A stretch of DNA of 64,000 nt from Paenibacillus dendritiformis (GTDB lineage: Bacteria; Bacillota; Bacilli; Paenibacillales; Paenibacillaceae), in assembly GCF_021654795.1 (NCBI RefSeq), contig NZ_AP025344.1, forward strand, positions 2,232,501 to 2,296,500, written 5' to 3'. Shown here one piece after another: positions 54,165 through 63,459 of the stretch. Position numbers and translations under genes: made by a program. Position 1 is the first letter of the stretch. Each line of letters starts with the position of its first letter. The notes below the pieces were generated by a model. The model did not search any database. It was not told where the DNA came from and was given only the letters and a program-made list of their open reading frames with translations.

Positions 54165-54206
54165 GAAAAAAGCCCTGACTTTTAGTCCAAAGATAGGGCT
54201 TTTTTC
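54165..54206 (+). terminator. Intrinsic terminator after hslVU
   Basis: AAAAAAGCCCT pairs with AGGGCTTTTTT, with an inner GACT/AGTC pair and a long T-run. Confidence 0.88.
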
Positions 54207-54295
54207 TTATTGTGTTATAACCCAAAGTTTAAGATGATAAGTATGGCGTTAATTATCTTCTTCTGTCAAAAAATGATGATTACTCAACATTTTTA

Positions 54296-54325
54296 TTGAA
54301 TAATCGGCTAGATTTATTGGATTAT
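54296..54325 (+). promoter_or_regulatory. Possible sigma-A promoter of the fla/che operon
   Basis: TTGAAT (54296-54301), 18 bases, GATTAT (54320-54325). A second weaker candidate is TTGTGT-17-GATGAT at 54210-54238. No GCCGATAT sigma-D box was found here. Confidence 0.4.
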
Positions 54326-54454
54326 GGAAATCCCCTCCCATAGTTCGACACGATCATGCAAAAGAACTAAGTTTTTTGTCGAAAGAGAAGGAGAAACGTC
54401 GCAAGCAGAGAATATGTGATCATATGAATTTTTAACTAATCAGGAGGGATGATT

Positions 54455-54859
54455 GTGAACTTGTTGAGCGGCGTACATATCCAGCGGTTGGAGGGCGCGA
54501 TGCAAGCTTCCACGGCTCGACAAAATGTGATCAACGCGAACGTGGCGAATGTCGATACGCCGTACTATAAACGCTCCGAAGTGCAGTTCGAGTCGCTGCT
54601 TCGTGATCAGATGACCGGCGGAACGCTTGTCGGTCGCCGCACTGATCCGCGGCATTTCTATATCGGACCTTCGAACGGGGTGCCGGCTCCGCAGATCGTC
54701 CAGGATGAGAGCACGGCAATGGGGAACAACCGCAACAATGTCGACATTGACCGGGAAATGGCCCTTCAGGGCGAGAATCAATTGAAATATTATACGCTTA
54801 TTCAACAGTTGAACCATAACATCAACATGCTTAAAACCGGTATGGATGTAAGGAGGTAA
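54455..54859 (+). CDS. flgB: Flagellar basal-body rod protein FlgB
   Basis: 134 residues. It contains the rod N-terminal motif STARQNVINANVANVDTPYYKRSEVQFESLL and a C-terminal coiled-coil-forming LKYYTLIQQLNHNINMLKTGM. It forms the proximal rod with FlgC and FliE after export. The GTG 54455 start is used, 6 bases after AGGAGGGAT; the ATG at 54449 overlaps that RBS. First gene of the flagellar operon. Confidence 0.95.
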   Translation: MNLLSGVHIQRLEGAMQASTARQNVINANVANVDTPYYKRSEVQFESLLRDQMTGGTLVGRRTDPRHFYIGPSNGVPAPQIVQDESTAMGNNRNNVDIDREMALQGENQLKYYTLIQQLNHNINMLKTGMDVRR

Positions 54860-54868
54860 CGGTAACGT

Positions 54869-55324
54869 ATGAATATTTCTAACAGCTTCGGCATCAGTTC
54901 GTCCGGACTTACGGCCCAGCGCCTGAGAATGGACGTCATCTCCTCGAATATCGCGAATATGGAATCGACGCGCGCGCATTACGTCAACGGGAAGTTCGTG
55001 CCGTATACACGCAAGGTCGTCGTCATGGCGCCGATGGAGTCTTCCTTCCAGCAGTCCTTGCAAGAAGCGATGCAGGGTCAGCGCAATGCCAAGGGAGTCA
55101 AGGTGGCCCAGATCAAGGAAGATACCTCAACACCGTATAAAATCGTCTACAATCCGTCCCATCCGGACGCGGACGAACAAGGAAATGTCTACATGCCGAA
55201 TGTCGACATCATGAAGGAGATTGTCGACATGATCTCTGCCACCCGCTCTTACGAAGCGAACGTAACGGCGCTTAATGCGTCCAAATCCATGATTATGAAG
55301 GCATTGGAGATTGGCAAAGGCTAG
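54869..55324 (+). CDS. flgC: Flagellar basal-body rod protein FlgC
   Basis: 151 residues: the rod signature SSGLTAQRLRMDVISSNIANMESTRAHYVNGKFVPYTRKVVVM and the C-terminal VDIMKEIVDMISATRSYEANVTALNASKSMIMKALEIGK. ATG 54869 follows AAGGAGGTAACGG. It is nine bases downstream of flgB. Confidence 0.96.
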   Translation: MNISNSFGISSSGLTAQRLRMDVISSNIANMESTRAHYVNGKFVPYTRKVVVMAPMESSFQQSLQEAMQGQRNAKGVKVAQIKEDTSTPYKIVYNPSHPDADEQGNVYMPNVDIMKEIVDMISATRSYEANVTALNASKSMIMKALEIGKG

Positions 55325-55375
55325 ACCAAGCCTGCTTGCTAACAAGAGCCGTTCATTGCCACAGGGGGAAAACAA

Positions 55376-55693
55376 ATGATACAAAATACGATGATTCCAT
55401 TGAGCATGACAACTCCGGCGACATTATCGGCGGCGATATCTCCAGCGACAAAAGCCGAGACACCGGCTGAAGTAACCAAAACATTCAGCAATTTTCTCGC
55501 GAATGCACTTCAGCAAGTTGATGCACAAGAGAAGCAAGTCCATGAAATGAGCGACAAGTTTATACTGGGCGAAGTTGATGTCGATCAGCTCCAAATTGCC
55601 TCCGAACGCGCGCTGCTCAGCCTGCAATTGACGACGCAAATACGCAACAAGGTCATCGAGGCGTATCAAGATATTATGCGCATGCAAATGTAA
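55376..55693 (+). CDS. fliE: Flagellar hook-basal body protein FliE
   Basis: 105 residues, linking the MS ring to the rod. The C-terminal half carries the family pattern FSNFLANALQQVDAQEKQVHEMSDKFILGEVDVDQLQIASERALLSLQLTTQIRNKVIEAYQDIMRMQ. The N-terminal ~35 residues are Thr/Ala/Ser-rich. The RBS CAGGGGGAA precedes ATG 55376. Confidence 0.95.
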   Translation: MIQNTMIPLSMTTPATLSAAISPATKAETPAEVTKTFSNFLANALQQVDAQEKQVHEMSDKFILGEVDVDQLQIASERALLSLQLTTQIRNKVIEAYQDIMRMQM

Positions 55694-55733
55694 CAGCGGT
55701 AGTGTCTTACATCGTTCTGGAGGGTGACGTGAA

Positions 55734-57317
55734 GTGAATGAAACCATCGGCCGGTATCGGGAACGAATAACCCAATACTGGAATCAATTCAGTAAAAAGC
55801 AGAAAATACTTCTGCTGTCCACAATCGCATTTGTAATATTGGCTGCAGTTATTGTAACGGCACAGCTGACAAAGACAGAGTATGAGCTTGCTTTTGAAAA
55901 CCTGAACGCCAATGATGCCGCCGGCATCATTGAATATTTGAATTCGAACCGCATCCCGTACGAGCTCAGCGGCGACGGCAGCAAAATATCCGTTCCCAGC
56001 GCCTCGGCGGCCAAAGTTAAGGTCGACATCGGAGCCCAGGGCATCGTCAAGAACGGTTCGATTGGCTTCGAATCGTTCGGGGCCGACGGGTTAATGGGCG
56101 GAATGACGGACAACGTGTTCGATGTCCGCTACAAGAACGCCCTGAACGGCGAAATCGAAAGATTGCTGCGTCTTATGAACGGTGTTCAAGATGCCAAGGC
56201 CATCATTAATCTCCCGAAGGAGACGGTCTTCGCAACACCGGAGCAGGAACAGGCGTCGGCTTCTATTGTGTTGAAATTTAAGCCTGGATATCAGCCGAAT
56301 CAGGCGGCGGTTGACGGATACTTCAATCTGGTCAAGACCGCGGTTCCCAACTTGGCGATTGACGATATCACCATCTCGAGCGATGAAGGTCCCATGTTCG
56401 CTTCCGACTCGCAAGGCGGCGCGTCCAAGAGCATCTTCGGCGAGGTGGATGAGCAGCTCAAAATTCAGCGCAAGTATGAGAATGATATCCGCATGAAAAT
56501 ACAAGAATTCCTCGGCGCCTATGTGCCGGCGGACAAAGTAAGCGTGCTGGTGTCCGCGAAGCTGAATTTCGATAAAGTTCAAAAACAGGAAGATCTTGTC
56601 ACTCCGGTCAATACGGAGGAGATGAAAGGGATCGAAATCAGCGTTCAGGAGCTGCAGGAATCCTACAGCGGTAAAAGCGGGCAAACGGGCGGCGTCGCAG
56701 GCGTCGGAGACGGCGAAGTGCCGAACTATCCTTCCGCTTCGGGAAGCGGGGATTCGACGTCCGAGAAGAGCCAGCGGACGATCAATTATGATGTGAACCG
56801 CATCAAAAATCTGATTGAGTCCAGTCCGTATGCCGTGAAAGACCTGACCATACACGCAGCGGTTGACGCGAACAATATGGAGCCTGCCCAAATCGATGCG
56901 ATCGAAAAGGTGCTCCGTTCGATCGTCGCTGCGCAGTTAAAAGATTCAGGTGCTACATATACAGACGAAGAATTGACACAAAAAGTTTCAGTAATTACCC
57001 AAAATGGTGCTAAAGATGGGGGAACAGCCACGGCCAGCACGGTTCCGAACTGGGTATGGTATGGCGCGGGTGCGCTTGCATTACTAGTTATCGTAGGCGG
57101 AATTGCCTATGCGGTCGTTCGCCGCCGCAGACGGGCGGAAGAAGTGTATACGGACGAACTCTCTCCGCTGCCTACTCATGTTGAGCTTCCATCCATTGAT
57201 TTAGAGAATCTGACGGGCGAGCATCAGGTGCGCAAGCAATTGGAAATGCTGGCGAAGAAAAAGCCGGAAGAGTTTGTGAAATTGCTGCGCACATGGCTTG
57301 TTGACGAATCGAGGTGA
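55734..57317 (+). CDS. fliF: Flagellar MS-ring protein FliF
   Basis: 527 residues, an inner-membrane ring builder. An N-terminal transmembrane helix (~23-44, ILLLSTIAFVILAAVIVTAQL) is followed by two ring-building motifs (YELAFENLNANDAAGIIEYLNSNRIPYELSGDGSKISVP) and a disordered Gly/Ser segment (~310-345). The second helix VWYGAGALALLVIVGGIAYAVV and a C-terminal FliG-binding tail (QVRKQLEMLAKKKPEEFVKLLRTWL) complete it. GTG 55734 follows GGAGGGTGACG. The stop overlaps the region where fliG begins. Confidence 0.97.
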   Translation: MNETIGRYRERITQYWNQFSKKQKILLLSTIAFVILAAVIVTAQLTKTEYELAFENLNANDAAGIIEYLNSNRIPYELSGDGSKISVPSASAAKVKVDIGAQGIVKNGSIGFESFGADGLMGGMTDNVFDVRYKNALNGEIERLLRLMNGVQDAKAIINLPKETVFATPEQEQASASIVLKFKPGYQPNQAAVDGYFNLVKTAVPNLAIDDITISSDEGPMFASDSQGGASKSIFGEVDEQLKIQRKYENDIRMKIQEFLGAYVPADKVSVLVSAKLNFDKVQKQEDLVTPVNTEEMKGIEISVQELQESYSGKSGQTGGVAGVGDGEVPNYPSASGSGDSTSEKSQRTINYDVNRIKNLIESSPYAVKDLTIHAAVDANNMEPAQIDAIEKVLRSIVAAQLKDSGATYTDEELTQKVSVITQNGAKDGGTATASTVPNWVWYGAGALALLVIVGGIAYAVVRRRRRAEEVYTDELSPLPTHVELPSIDLENLTGEHQVRKQLEMLAKKKPEEFVKLLRTWLVDESR

Positions 57318-57322
57318 GCAAC

Positions 57323-58336
57323 GTGACAAAAGGAAGCGGAGCATTGACCGGCAGACAGAAAGCGGCGATTTTGCTCATCACGCTCGGACCTGAGGTGTCA
57401 GCCCAAATCTTTAAGCACTTGCGGGATGAGGAAATCGAACAATTAACGTTGGAAATTGCGAATGTGCGTAAGGTGGATGCGGCGGAAAAAGAATCGGTCA
57501 TGAGCGAGTTCCACCAAATCTGCCTGGCGCAGGAGTACATATCCCAGGGCGGCATCAGTTACGCCAAGGAGATTCTCGAGAAGGCGTTGGGCTCGCAGAA
57601 GGCGGTCGATATTATCAACCGCCTGACCGCTACGCTGCAGGTCAGACCGTTCGACTTTGCGCGCAAGGCGGAAGCGTCGCAGATCTTCAATTTTATTCAG
57701 AACGAAAATGCCCAAACCATCGCCCTCGTGCTCTCTTACCTGCAGACAGAGCAGGCATCGACGATCTTGTCTTCCCTTCCGCAGGAGAAGCAGGCGGAGG
57801 TGGCGCGCAGAGTCGCCTTGATGGACAGCACGTCCCCGGAAGTGATCAACCAGGTCGAGCGCGTGCTGGAACAGAAGTTGTCGTCAACCGTGACGCAGGA
57901 CTATACAAGCGCGGGCGGCATCGAGTCCGTCGTCAAGATTTTGAACGGCGTCGATCGCGGGACCGAACGCACGATTCTGGATTCCCTGGAGATTCAGGAT
58001 CCGGAACTGGCGGAAGAGATCAAGAAGAGAATGTTCGTATTCGAAGATATCGTCAATATCGACAACCGTTCTATCCAACGTATCATTCGGGATATTGACA
58101 ATGCCGACTTGCAGCTTGCGCTCAAAGTGGCCAGCGAGGAAGTGCGCGAAGCGATTTTCCGCAACATGTCCAAACGGATGGCCGATACGTTCAAGGAGGA
58201 AATGGAGTTTATGGGACCGGTTCGGCTGCGCGACGTGGAAGAGGCGCAGACGCGGATCGTGTCGACGATACGCCGCTTAGAAGAGTCGGGTGAGATTATC
58301 ATCGCACGCGGCGGAGGAGATGATATCGTTGTCTAA
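57323..58336 (+). CDS. fliG: Flagellar motor switch protein FliG
   Basis: 337 residues with the three FliG domains: LTGRQKAAILLITLGPEVSAQIFKHLRDEEIEQLTLEIAN, the middle EHPQ-like region (NENAQTIALVLSYLQTEQASTILSSLP) and the torque domain (MFVFEDIVNIDNRSIQRIIRDIDNADLQLALKVASEEVREAIFRNMSKRMAD). GTG 57323 is preferred because GAGGTGAG (57311-57318) is then an RBS; the earlier GTG 57314 lies within it. Confidence 0.95.
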   Translation: MTKGSGALTGRQKAAILLITLGPEVSAQIFKHLRDEEIEQLTLEIANVRKVDAAEKESVMSEFHQICLAQEYISQGGISYAKEILEKALGSQKAVDIINRLTATLQVRPFDFARKAEASQIFNFIQNENAQTIALVLSYLQTEQASTILSSLPQEKQAEVARRVALMDSTSPEVINQVERVLEQKLSSTVTQDYTSAGGIESVVKILNGVDRGTERTILDSLEIQDPELAEEIKKRMFVFEDIVNIDNRSIQRIIRDIDNADLQLALKVASEEVREAIFRNMSKRMADTFKEEMEFMGPVRLRDVEEAQTRIVSTIRRLEESGEIIIARGGGDDIVV

Positions 58337-59177
58337 TGTCATCAAATCGACTCAATATGTTCCGTTGGAGCAGATGAGATTGATTGAAGCGGTTCGGCGG
58401 CACCAGCAGCAGCGGAGCGAGGAGGAGGCTGCGGCAGCGCCGGAGCCGTTGACCAAGGAAACGCTGCTCAACCAGGATGAACAGCTCGCCGAGCTGAGGC
58501 AGTCGATTCTCGATGATGCGCGATCCTTCGCCGAAGAGCATTTGCGGCAAGCGACCGAAGAAGCGGAGCGGGTGAAGGAAGAAGCGCAGAGCCAGATCGA
58601 CGCTTGGTGGGAAGAACGGCGCAAGCAGGACGAGCAGCTGGTCGAATCCACGCGAAGCGATAGCTATGAGACCGGCTATCGGGAAGGCATGGCGCGCGCG
58701 GAGCAGGAGATTAAGGAAGCTTACGAACGCAAAATAGCAGAGGCCGAGTCTGTGCTGCGCCAAGCCTACCAGGCGAAGGAGCAGTTAATCCAGGAGGCGG
58801 AGCCGTTCGTTGTCTCTCTCAGCTGCGCGGTCGCGGAGAAGATCATTCAGAAGCAGCTCTCCGTCGAACCGGAGATCGTGCTGGAACTGGCCCGCAAGAC
58901 GCTGTCCCGGAAGCGGGAAAGCGGAACGATTACGCTGTGTGTCTCGCCCGAGCAATTCGCCTATGTGCATGCGGCAAGGGAAGAGCTCAGTCTCGCCGTC
59001 GATTCGCAGGCAGAATTGCAGATTATACCGGACTCCAGCGTGAACGACGGAGGCTGCGTCGTCCGCTCCGCGCTCGGGAGCATCGATGCGCGAATTGACA
59101 CGCAGTTGACGGAGATCAAAAAAGCGCTGATGCAGGCAGCGGTGCAGCATGAGGAGCAGAATGGCCATGACGCATGA
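58329..59177 (+). CDS. fliH: Flagellar assembly protein FliH
   Basis: 282 residues if TTG 58329 is the start (SNVIKSTQYVPLEQ). The RBS GGAGGAG at 58312-58318 suits it, while ATG 58320 abuts the RBS; the choice is not certain. A long acidic helix rich in Glu, Ala and Gln (~30-170) carries the GYREG-type motif (YETGYREGMARAEQEI). A globular C-terminal domain similar to V-ATPase E subunits follows (LSCAVAEKIIQKQLSVEPEIVLELARKTL). It inhibits and localises the FliI ATPase. It overlaps fliG by 8 and fliI by 17 bases. Confidence 0.9.
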   Translation: MSNVIKSTQYVPLEQMRLIEAVRRHQQQRSEEEAAAAPEPLTKETLLNQDEQLAELRQSILDDARSFAEEHLRQATEEAERVKEEAQSQIDAWWEERRKQDEQLVESTRSDSYETGYREGMARAEQEIKEAYERKIAEAESVLRQAYQAKEQLIQEAEPFVVSLSCAVAEKIIQKQLSVEPEIVLELARKTLSRKRESGTITLCVSPEQFAYVHAAREELSLAVDSQAELQIIPDSSVNDGGCVVRSALGSIDARIDTQLTEIKKALMQAAVQHEEQNGHDA

Positions 59178-60495
59178 GGTGAAATGGAACGCCGAGAAAT
59201 ATGTCGACTATTTAGCCCAGATCGACCCGGTCCGCGTCAATGGCAAAGTAACGCAGGTCATAGGGCTTACGGTGGAGTCGGAAGGGCCTGACGCGAGCGT
59301 AGGGGAAGTCTGCTATATTTACCCGACCAAGGGGAGCAAGCCGCTGATGGCGGAAGTTGTCGGATTCCGCGACAACAAGGTGCTCTTGATGCCGCTCGGC
59401 GAGCTGCAGGCGATAGGTCCGGGCTGCGATGTCGTGGGCACCGGGAAACCGTTGACCGTTCCGGTCGGATCGGAGCTGCTCGGCAAAGTGCTGGACGGTC
59501 TGGGGCAGCCGCTCGATGGCTCCTTCCTCCCGACGAGGATGTCCAGCTATTCCACGACTGCCGTTCCGTCCAACCCGCTGGCCCGGCCGCGGGTGCTGGA
59601 ACCGATTGGCGTCGGCGTGCGGGCGATTGACGGCCTGTTGACGATCGGCAATGGACAGCGCGTCGGAATATTTGCCGGTTCCGGGGTAGGCAAGAGCACG
59701 CTGCTCGGCATGATCGCGCGCAATACGGCCGCCGATGTGAACGTGATTGCGCTCATCGGCGAACGCGGGCGCGAAGTGCTCGAGTTCATCGAGCGAGATC
59801 TCGGCCCGGAAGGACTGGCCCGGTCGGTCGTTGTCGTCGCGACTTCGGATCAGCCGGCGCTGGTCCGTATCAAGGGCGCGTTGATTGCGACTACGATAGC
59901 GGAATATTTCCGGGACCGCGGCATGAACGTAATGCTGATGATGGATTCGGTGACCCGTTACGCGATGGCGATGCGTGAAGTCGGACTGGCGATCGGCGAG
60001 CCTCCTGCGACCCGGGGATATACGCCTTCCGTCTTCGCCAGCCTGCCGAAGCTGCTGGAACGCTCCGGGACAGGCCCGGCCGGATCGATTACCGCCTTCT
60101 ATACGGTGCTCGTCGACGGCGACGACATGAACGAGCCGATTGCCGATGCCGTGCGCGGGATTTTGGACGGCCATATCGTCCTGAACCGGAATATCGCGAA
60201 CAAGGGGCATTTCCCCGCGATCGACATTTTGGCCAGCGTGAGCCGGGTGATGAAGGATATCGTGCCCCGCGAACACCAATTGGCAGCGGAGCAGTTGAAG
60301 CGGCTTCTCGCCGTGTACCGTGAATCTGAGGATTTGATTAATATCGGCGCATATCAGCGGGGGAGCAACCCCGCCATAGACGAAGCACTGGAATTTATAG
60401 ATGACATTCATGCCTTTACGAAGCAGAGAATCGATGAGAGTGCTCCATACAACGAGACGATTGAACGATTATTAATGCAATTTCCAGGAGGTTGA
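59161..60495 (+). CDS. fliI: Flagellar export ATPase FliI
   Basis: 444 residues, F1-beta-like ATPase of the type III export gate. Walker A is FAGSGVGKSTLLGMIARN, followed by ALIGERGREVLEFIERDLG and Walker B NVMLMMDSVTRYAMAMREVGLAIGEPPATRGYTPSVFASLPKLLERSG. ATG 59161 follows GAGGAG at 5 bases; ATG 59167 is an alternative. It overlaps the end of fliH, indicating coupling. Confidence 0.96.
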   Translation: MAMTHEVKWNAEKYVDYLAQIDPVRVNGKVTQVIGLTVESEGPDASVGEVCYIYPTKGSKPLMAEVVGFRDNKVLLMPLGELQAIGPGCDVVGTGKPLTVPVGSELLGKVLDGLGQPLDGSFLPTRMSSYSTTAVPSNPLARPRVLEPIGVGVRAIDGLLTIGNGQRVGIFAGSGVGKSTLLGMIARNTAADVNVIALIGERGREVLEFIERDLGPEGLARSVVVVATSDQPALVRIKGALIATTIAEYFRDRGMNVMLMMDSVTRYAMAMREVGLAIGEPPATRGYTPSVFASLPKLLERSGTGPAGSITAFYTVLVDGDDMNEPIADAVRGILDGHIVLNRNIANKGHFPAIDILASVSRVMKDIVPREHQLAAEQLKRLLAVYRESEDLINIGAYQRGSNPAIDEALEFIDDIHAFTKQRIDESAPYNETIERLLMQFPGG

Positions 60496-60502
60496 GTGAC
60501 CG

Positions 60503-60949
60503 GTGCGTGGCTTTCAATACGCTTTGCAAAAAGTGCTAGACTTGAAGACCAACGAGAAAAAGCAGGCGGAATGGATATTGTCCGAAGCCGTGGGCGACCT
60601 GATGACGAAGGAGAGCCAGCTTCAGCAGTGCACGGCAGATCTGCGGCACGCTCGGGAAGAGCTCCAGCGTCAGGTGGATGCTCGCGCCTCCGCCTCCAGC
60701 CTTCAGGCCTGGCAGCAATATATCGCCTACATGGAATCGCAGGTTGACTTGGCGAATGAGCAGGTCAACGCCGCGGAAGCCAACGTGCAGAACAAACAGG
60801 GCGAGCTGGCCGTGCGGATGACAGACGAAAAAGTGTGGACCAAAGCCAGGGAAAAGGCGGAAGCGCAGTTCAGACAACGGCTTGCTGCATGGGAACAGAA
60901 TGAATTGGACGAACTGGCGACCGTCCGCTACCATATGGCGGCCCGCTAG
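60503..60949 (+). CDS. fliJ: Flagellar export chaperone FliJ
   Basis: 148 residues, almost entirely a two-helix coiled coil (GFQYALQKVLDLKTNEKKQAEWILSEA ... EKVWTKAREKAEAQFRQRLAAWEQNELDELATVRY). It is a soluble export component contacting FliI and FlhA. The GTG 60503 start follows CAGGAGGTTGAG in the end of fliI. Confidence 0.93.
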   Translation: MRGFQYALQKVLDLKTNEKKQAEWILSEAVGDLMTKESQLQQCTADLRHAREELQRQVDARASASSLQAWQQYIAYMESQVDLANEQVNAAEANVQNKQGELAVRMTDEKVWTKAREKAEAQFRQRLAAWEQNELDELATVRYHMAAR

Positions 60950-61003
60950 AACACAGGTCAGGCGCGGCAGTTCGGTCCCGCCGCTTCAGCAGGAGGGATG
61001 AGA

Positions 61004-61933
61004 GTGGCAGAGATGAATCAGGAATCAGTAGAAAAGGAAAGTGGATATTCGGGCTTTGAACGGTTTTTGTTCTTTGCGACCCCAATTTTGTTTACGATCA
61101 TTTTGTTAGCCGTGCTGCTTACGCTGTTCAATGCGAACTGGCGCAACCAAATGATAGCCTTGGCGGAAAATATCCCGATCGTAAATCAATGGATTTCTTC
61201 CGATAAGGATAAAGCCGAGGGCAAGGAACCCGGCAAAGAGAAGAAGGAGAACAAAAACATTCAAAAGGAACAGGAAGAGCAGATTGCCGAACTGAAGGCG
61301 CTGTTGGCTTCCAAGGACGCCGACCTCCGCAATCTGGCCGATTCGCGCAAGAAGCTTGAAGAGCAGGTTGCGACTTTGAACAAGGAAATCAAAGACTTGC
61401 GGGCCGAACGGCGTGAGGAGCAGTTGACGGAAGAGCAGTATGCGCAGCAGGTGAAGGATCTCGCCAATCTGTATGCCAAGATGATGCCAAGCAAATCGGC
61501 CCCGATTCTGGAGAACTTGGCGCCGGAGGAGCTCGTTCTTGTGCTGGATGCGATGAAGCAGGAAGACAGGGCGAAGATCCTGGAAAAGATGAACCCGAAA
61601 GTAGCCGCCGACGCGTCGATTCGCCTCAAGGATGTGAAGCCGGCGGACAATCTGGAGGTTCGTGCGCTGCAGGCGCGCCTCAAGAAGAACGAAACGTCGA
61701 AGGAAGCGCACAATGGTCTCGATCGGACGCAGCTCAGCCAGACCTTCTCCAGCATGACGCCGAAGAGCGCGGCCAGCATCTTGCTCGAAACGGCGAAAAT
61801 CAGTCCGGAGAAGGCGCTGAATGTGTTGAATACGGTCGATGATGCGACCCGATCCCGCTTGCTGAACGCGATGACGGAGGAAGACAAGGCAGCGACGGCG
61901 AAGCTCGTCTCGAAGCTGCTTCCAAGCAAATGA
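61004..61933 (+). CDS. MotE-family protein (YlxF), stator chaperone
   Basis: 309 residues. A short N-terminus leads to one transmembrane helix (~18-38, FLFFATPILFTIILLAVLLTLF), then a charged coiled coil (~65-150, KEKKENKNIQKEQEEQIAELKALL...). The MotE/MgtE-N-like helical region follows: AKMMPSKSAPILENLAPEELVLVLDAMKQEDRAKILEKMNPKVAADAS, with a second related stretch near the C-terminus (FSSMTPKSAASILLETAKISPEKALNVLNTV). The start at GTG 61004 is 6 bases after AGGAGGG; ATG 60998 is too close. Known members guide MotB/stator assembly. Confidence 0.88.
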   Translation: MAEMNQESVEKESGYSGFERFLFFATPILFTIILLAVLLTLFNANWRNQMIALAENIPIVNQWISSDKDKAEGKEPGKEKKENKNIQKEQEEQIAELKALLASKDADLRNLADSRKKLEEQVATLNKEIKDLRAERREEQLTEEQYAQQVKDLANLYAKMMPSKSAPILENLAPEELVLVLDAMKQEDRAKILEKMNPKVAADASIRLKDVKPADNLEVRALQARLKKNETSKEAHNGLDRTQLSQTFSSMTPKSAASILLETAKISPEKALNVLNTVDDATRSRLLNAMTEEDKAATAKLVSKLLPSK

Positions 61934-61981
61934 TCAACAAGAGGATACAAATTTAAGTCAGCTTGAAAGGAGGTGAAAAAT

Positions 61982-63418
61982 ATGGCAGGAAGCATTATGA
62001 ATATTTCGGCCGGAAGCGCAGCCCCGGTCATGGGCGGCACGCAGGCGAAGGCTGGAGCGGCTGACGGAGGAGCCGGATTCTGGACCGTGCTCTCGCAGTG
62101 CATGGATACATCGGGCGAGGCGCCGGCATGGGCGGGCGGCTTGGCTTCGCTGTTGACCTTGGGCGAAGATATCGGCAATATGCCGGCCTTGCCGGAGGAA
62201 GCGGCGGAGGCCGTTGAAGCATTGCTTCAACCGCTGCTCGATTCGCTGCAATCGGCGGACGATGAATTGGAGAGCAATCCGGAGCTGTTCGCCGCGCTGC
62301 AGCAATGGGTATTGCAAGCCCAGCAGTGGCTGAACGGACAGCAGCCGAATGCGGAGCATTCCGATGCAGCGTCCCAGAGCCCGAACGTTCTGATCGAGCA
62401 GCCGTCCACGATTACGATCGCGGTTCGGGATGTGCTCGCTCAACTCGCGGGTCTGCTGGAAGCGAAGCAAGCGGATGCCCCTGTGCTGGCTCAGCTTGCC
62501 GGAAGCGGGCAAGCGGCGGCCGCGGCGGAGACGGCGCTCGCCATGCAGAGCCAAGCGCAGGCAGGCGCCGGGCGGCAGACGCAAGGCGCAGGATCGGAGC
62601 TTCCCCATCCGGCAGCAAGCGCCACAGGCGAACAGGCGCAGCCAGCCGAGGGGTTGCGGTGGATCGCGCGGCTCGCTGACATGCTGAAGCAGGCAGGCGA
62701 GGCCAACGGGCCGGCGACAGCGGCATCCGCGAATGCGGGGCGGGCTGCAGCGGCGCAAGCCCAGTCCGTGACGCAGGCGGATATCATGCCGGCGGCATCG
62801 GCCGGGATCAAGCCGGCGGCGGAAGCCGCGAGCGGTCCGGATCATGCGCAGCCGGAGCCGCAGATCGGACAAGTCATGCAGGCAGGCCAGTGGGCGCTGC
62901 GCCAGGAAGGCCTTAACTCGACGAAGCCGCTGCCCGTCATCCATGCGGACCGCTTCGCGGATGAAATGGCCGGCTTCATGGTGAAGCAGCTGCGGTTCAG
63001 CCGGATTGGGACGATGTCGGAAGCGAAGATTTCCCTGTATCCGGAACATCTGGGGCAGGTAGAAGTTCGACTGACGATTCAGAACGGCCAGTTGACGGCC
63101 CGCTTCTTGACGGAGCATCTGATGGCGAAGGATATGCTGGAGCAGCAAATGTCCATGCTGCGCGGCGCGCTGCAATCGCAAGGAATTCAAGTGGAGAAGA
63201 TCGAAGTGTCCCAGCAATCGTCGAATGCGTTGAATTCCTCTCCGTTCCAGGAGGAGCGGAGACAGCAGGATACCCACCGTCAGCAATCGTCGGAACGGGG
63301 ATCGAAGCAGGGCAAGCCGCTGACTTTGGATGAGCTTGCAGGGGCTTTGGAGACCGAGGAGGAGCTGCGGGCAGCGCAGCTGCTCGGCGGGAATTCCACC
63401 TTCAGCGCAAGCGTGTAA
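61982..63418 (+). CDS. fliK: Flagellar hook-length control protein FliK
   Basis: 478 residues. A long Ala/Gln/Gly-rich, variable N-terminal region (~1-310) acts as ruler. The conserved C-terminal domain carries QLRFSRIGTMSEAKISLYPEHLGQVEVRLTIQNGQLTARFLTEHLMAKDMLEQQMSMLRGALQSQGIQVEKIEVS. ATG 61982 follows AAGGAGGTGAAAAAT. A Gln/Arg/Glu-rich tail follows the domain. Compare the FliK-like protein at 39652. Confidence 0.92.
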   Translation: MAGSIMNISAGSAAPVMGGTQAKAGAADGGAGFWTVLSQCMDTSGEAPAWAGGLASLLTLGEDIGNMPALPEEAAEAVEALLQPLLDSLQSADDELESNPELFAALQQWVLQAQQWLNGQQPNAEHSDAASQSPNVLIEQPSTITIAVRDVLAQLAGLLEAKQADAPVLAQLAGSGQAAAAAETALAMQSQAQAGAGRQTQGAGSELPHPAASATGEQAQPAEGLRWIARLADMLKQAGEANGPATAASANAGRAAAAQAQSVTQADIMPAASAGIKPAAEAASGPDHAQPEPQIGQVMQAGQWALRQEGLNSTKPLPVIHADRFADEMAGFMVKQLRFSRIGTMSEAKISLYPEHLGQVEVRLTIQNGQLTARFLTEHLMAKDMLEQQMSMLRGALQSQGIQVEKIEVSQQSSNALNSSPFQEERRQQDTHRQQSSERGSKQGKPLTLDELAGALETEEELRAAQLLGGNSTFSASV

Positions 63419-63459
63419 CGTGGAAGTAATGGCAGATAACAATCAGGGAGGTTGCGGCC

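Larger units (their letters stand above)
54099..54454. other. 356-bp gap between hslU and flgB
   Basis: Where B. subtilis has codY, this holds only a terminator (54165-54206) and an AT-rich leader with a possible promoter. No CodY-like frame is present. Confidence 0.65.
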
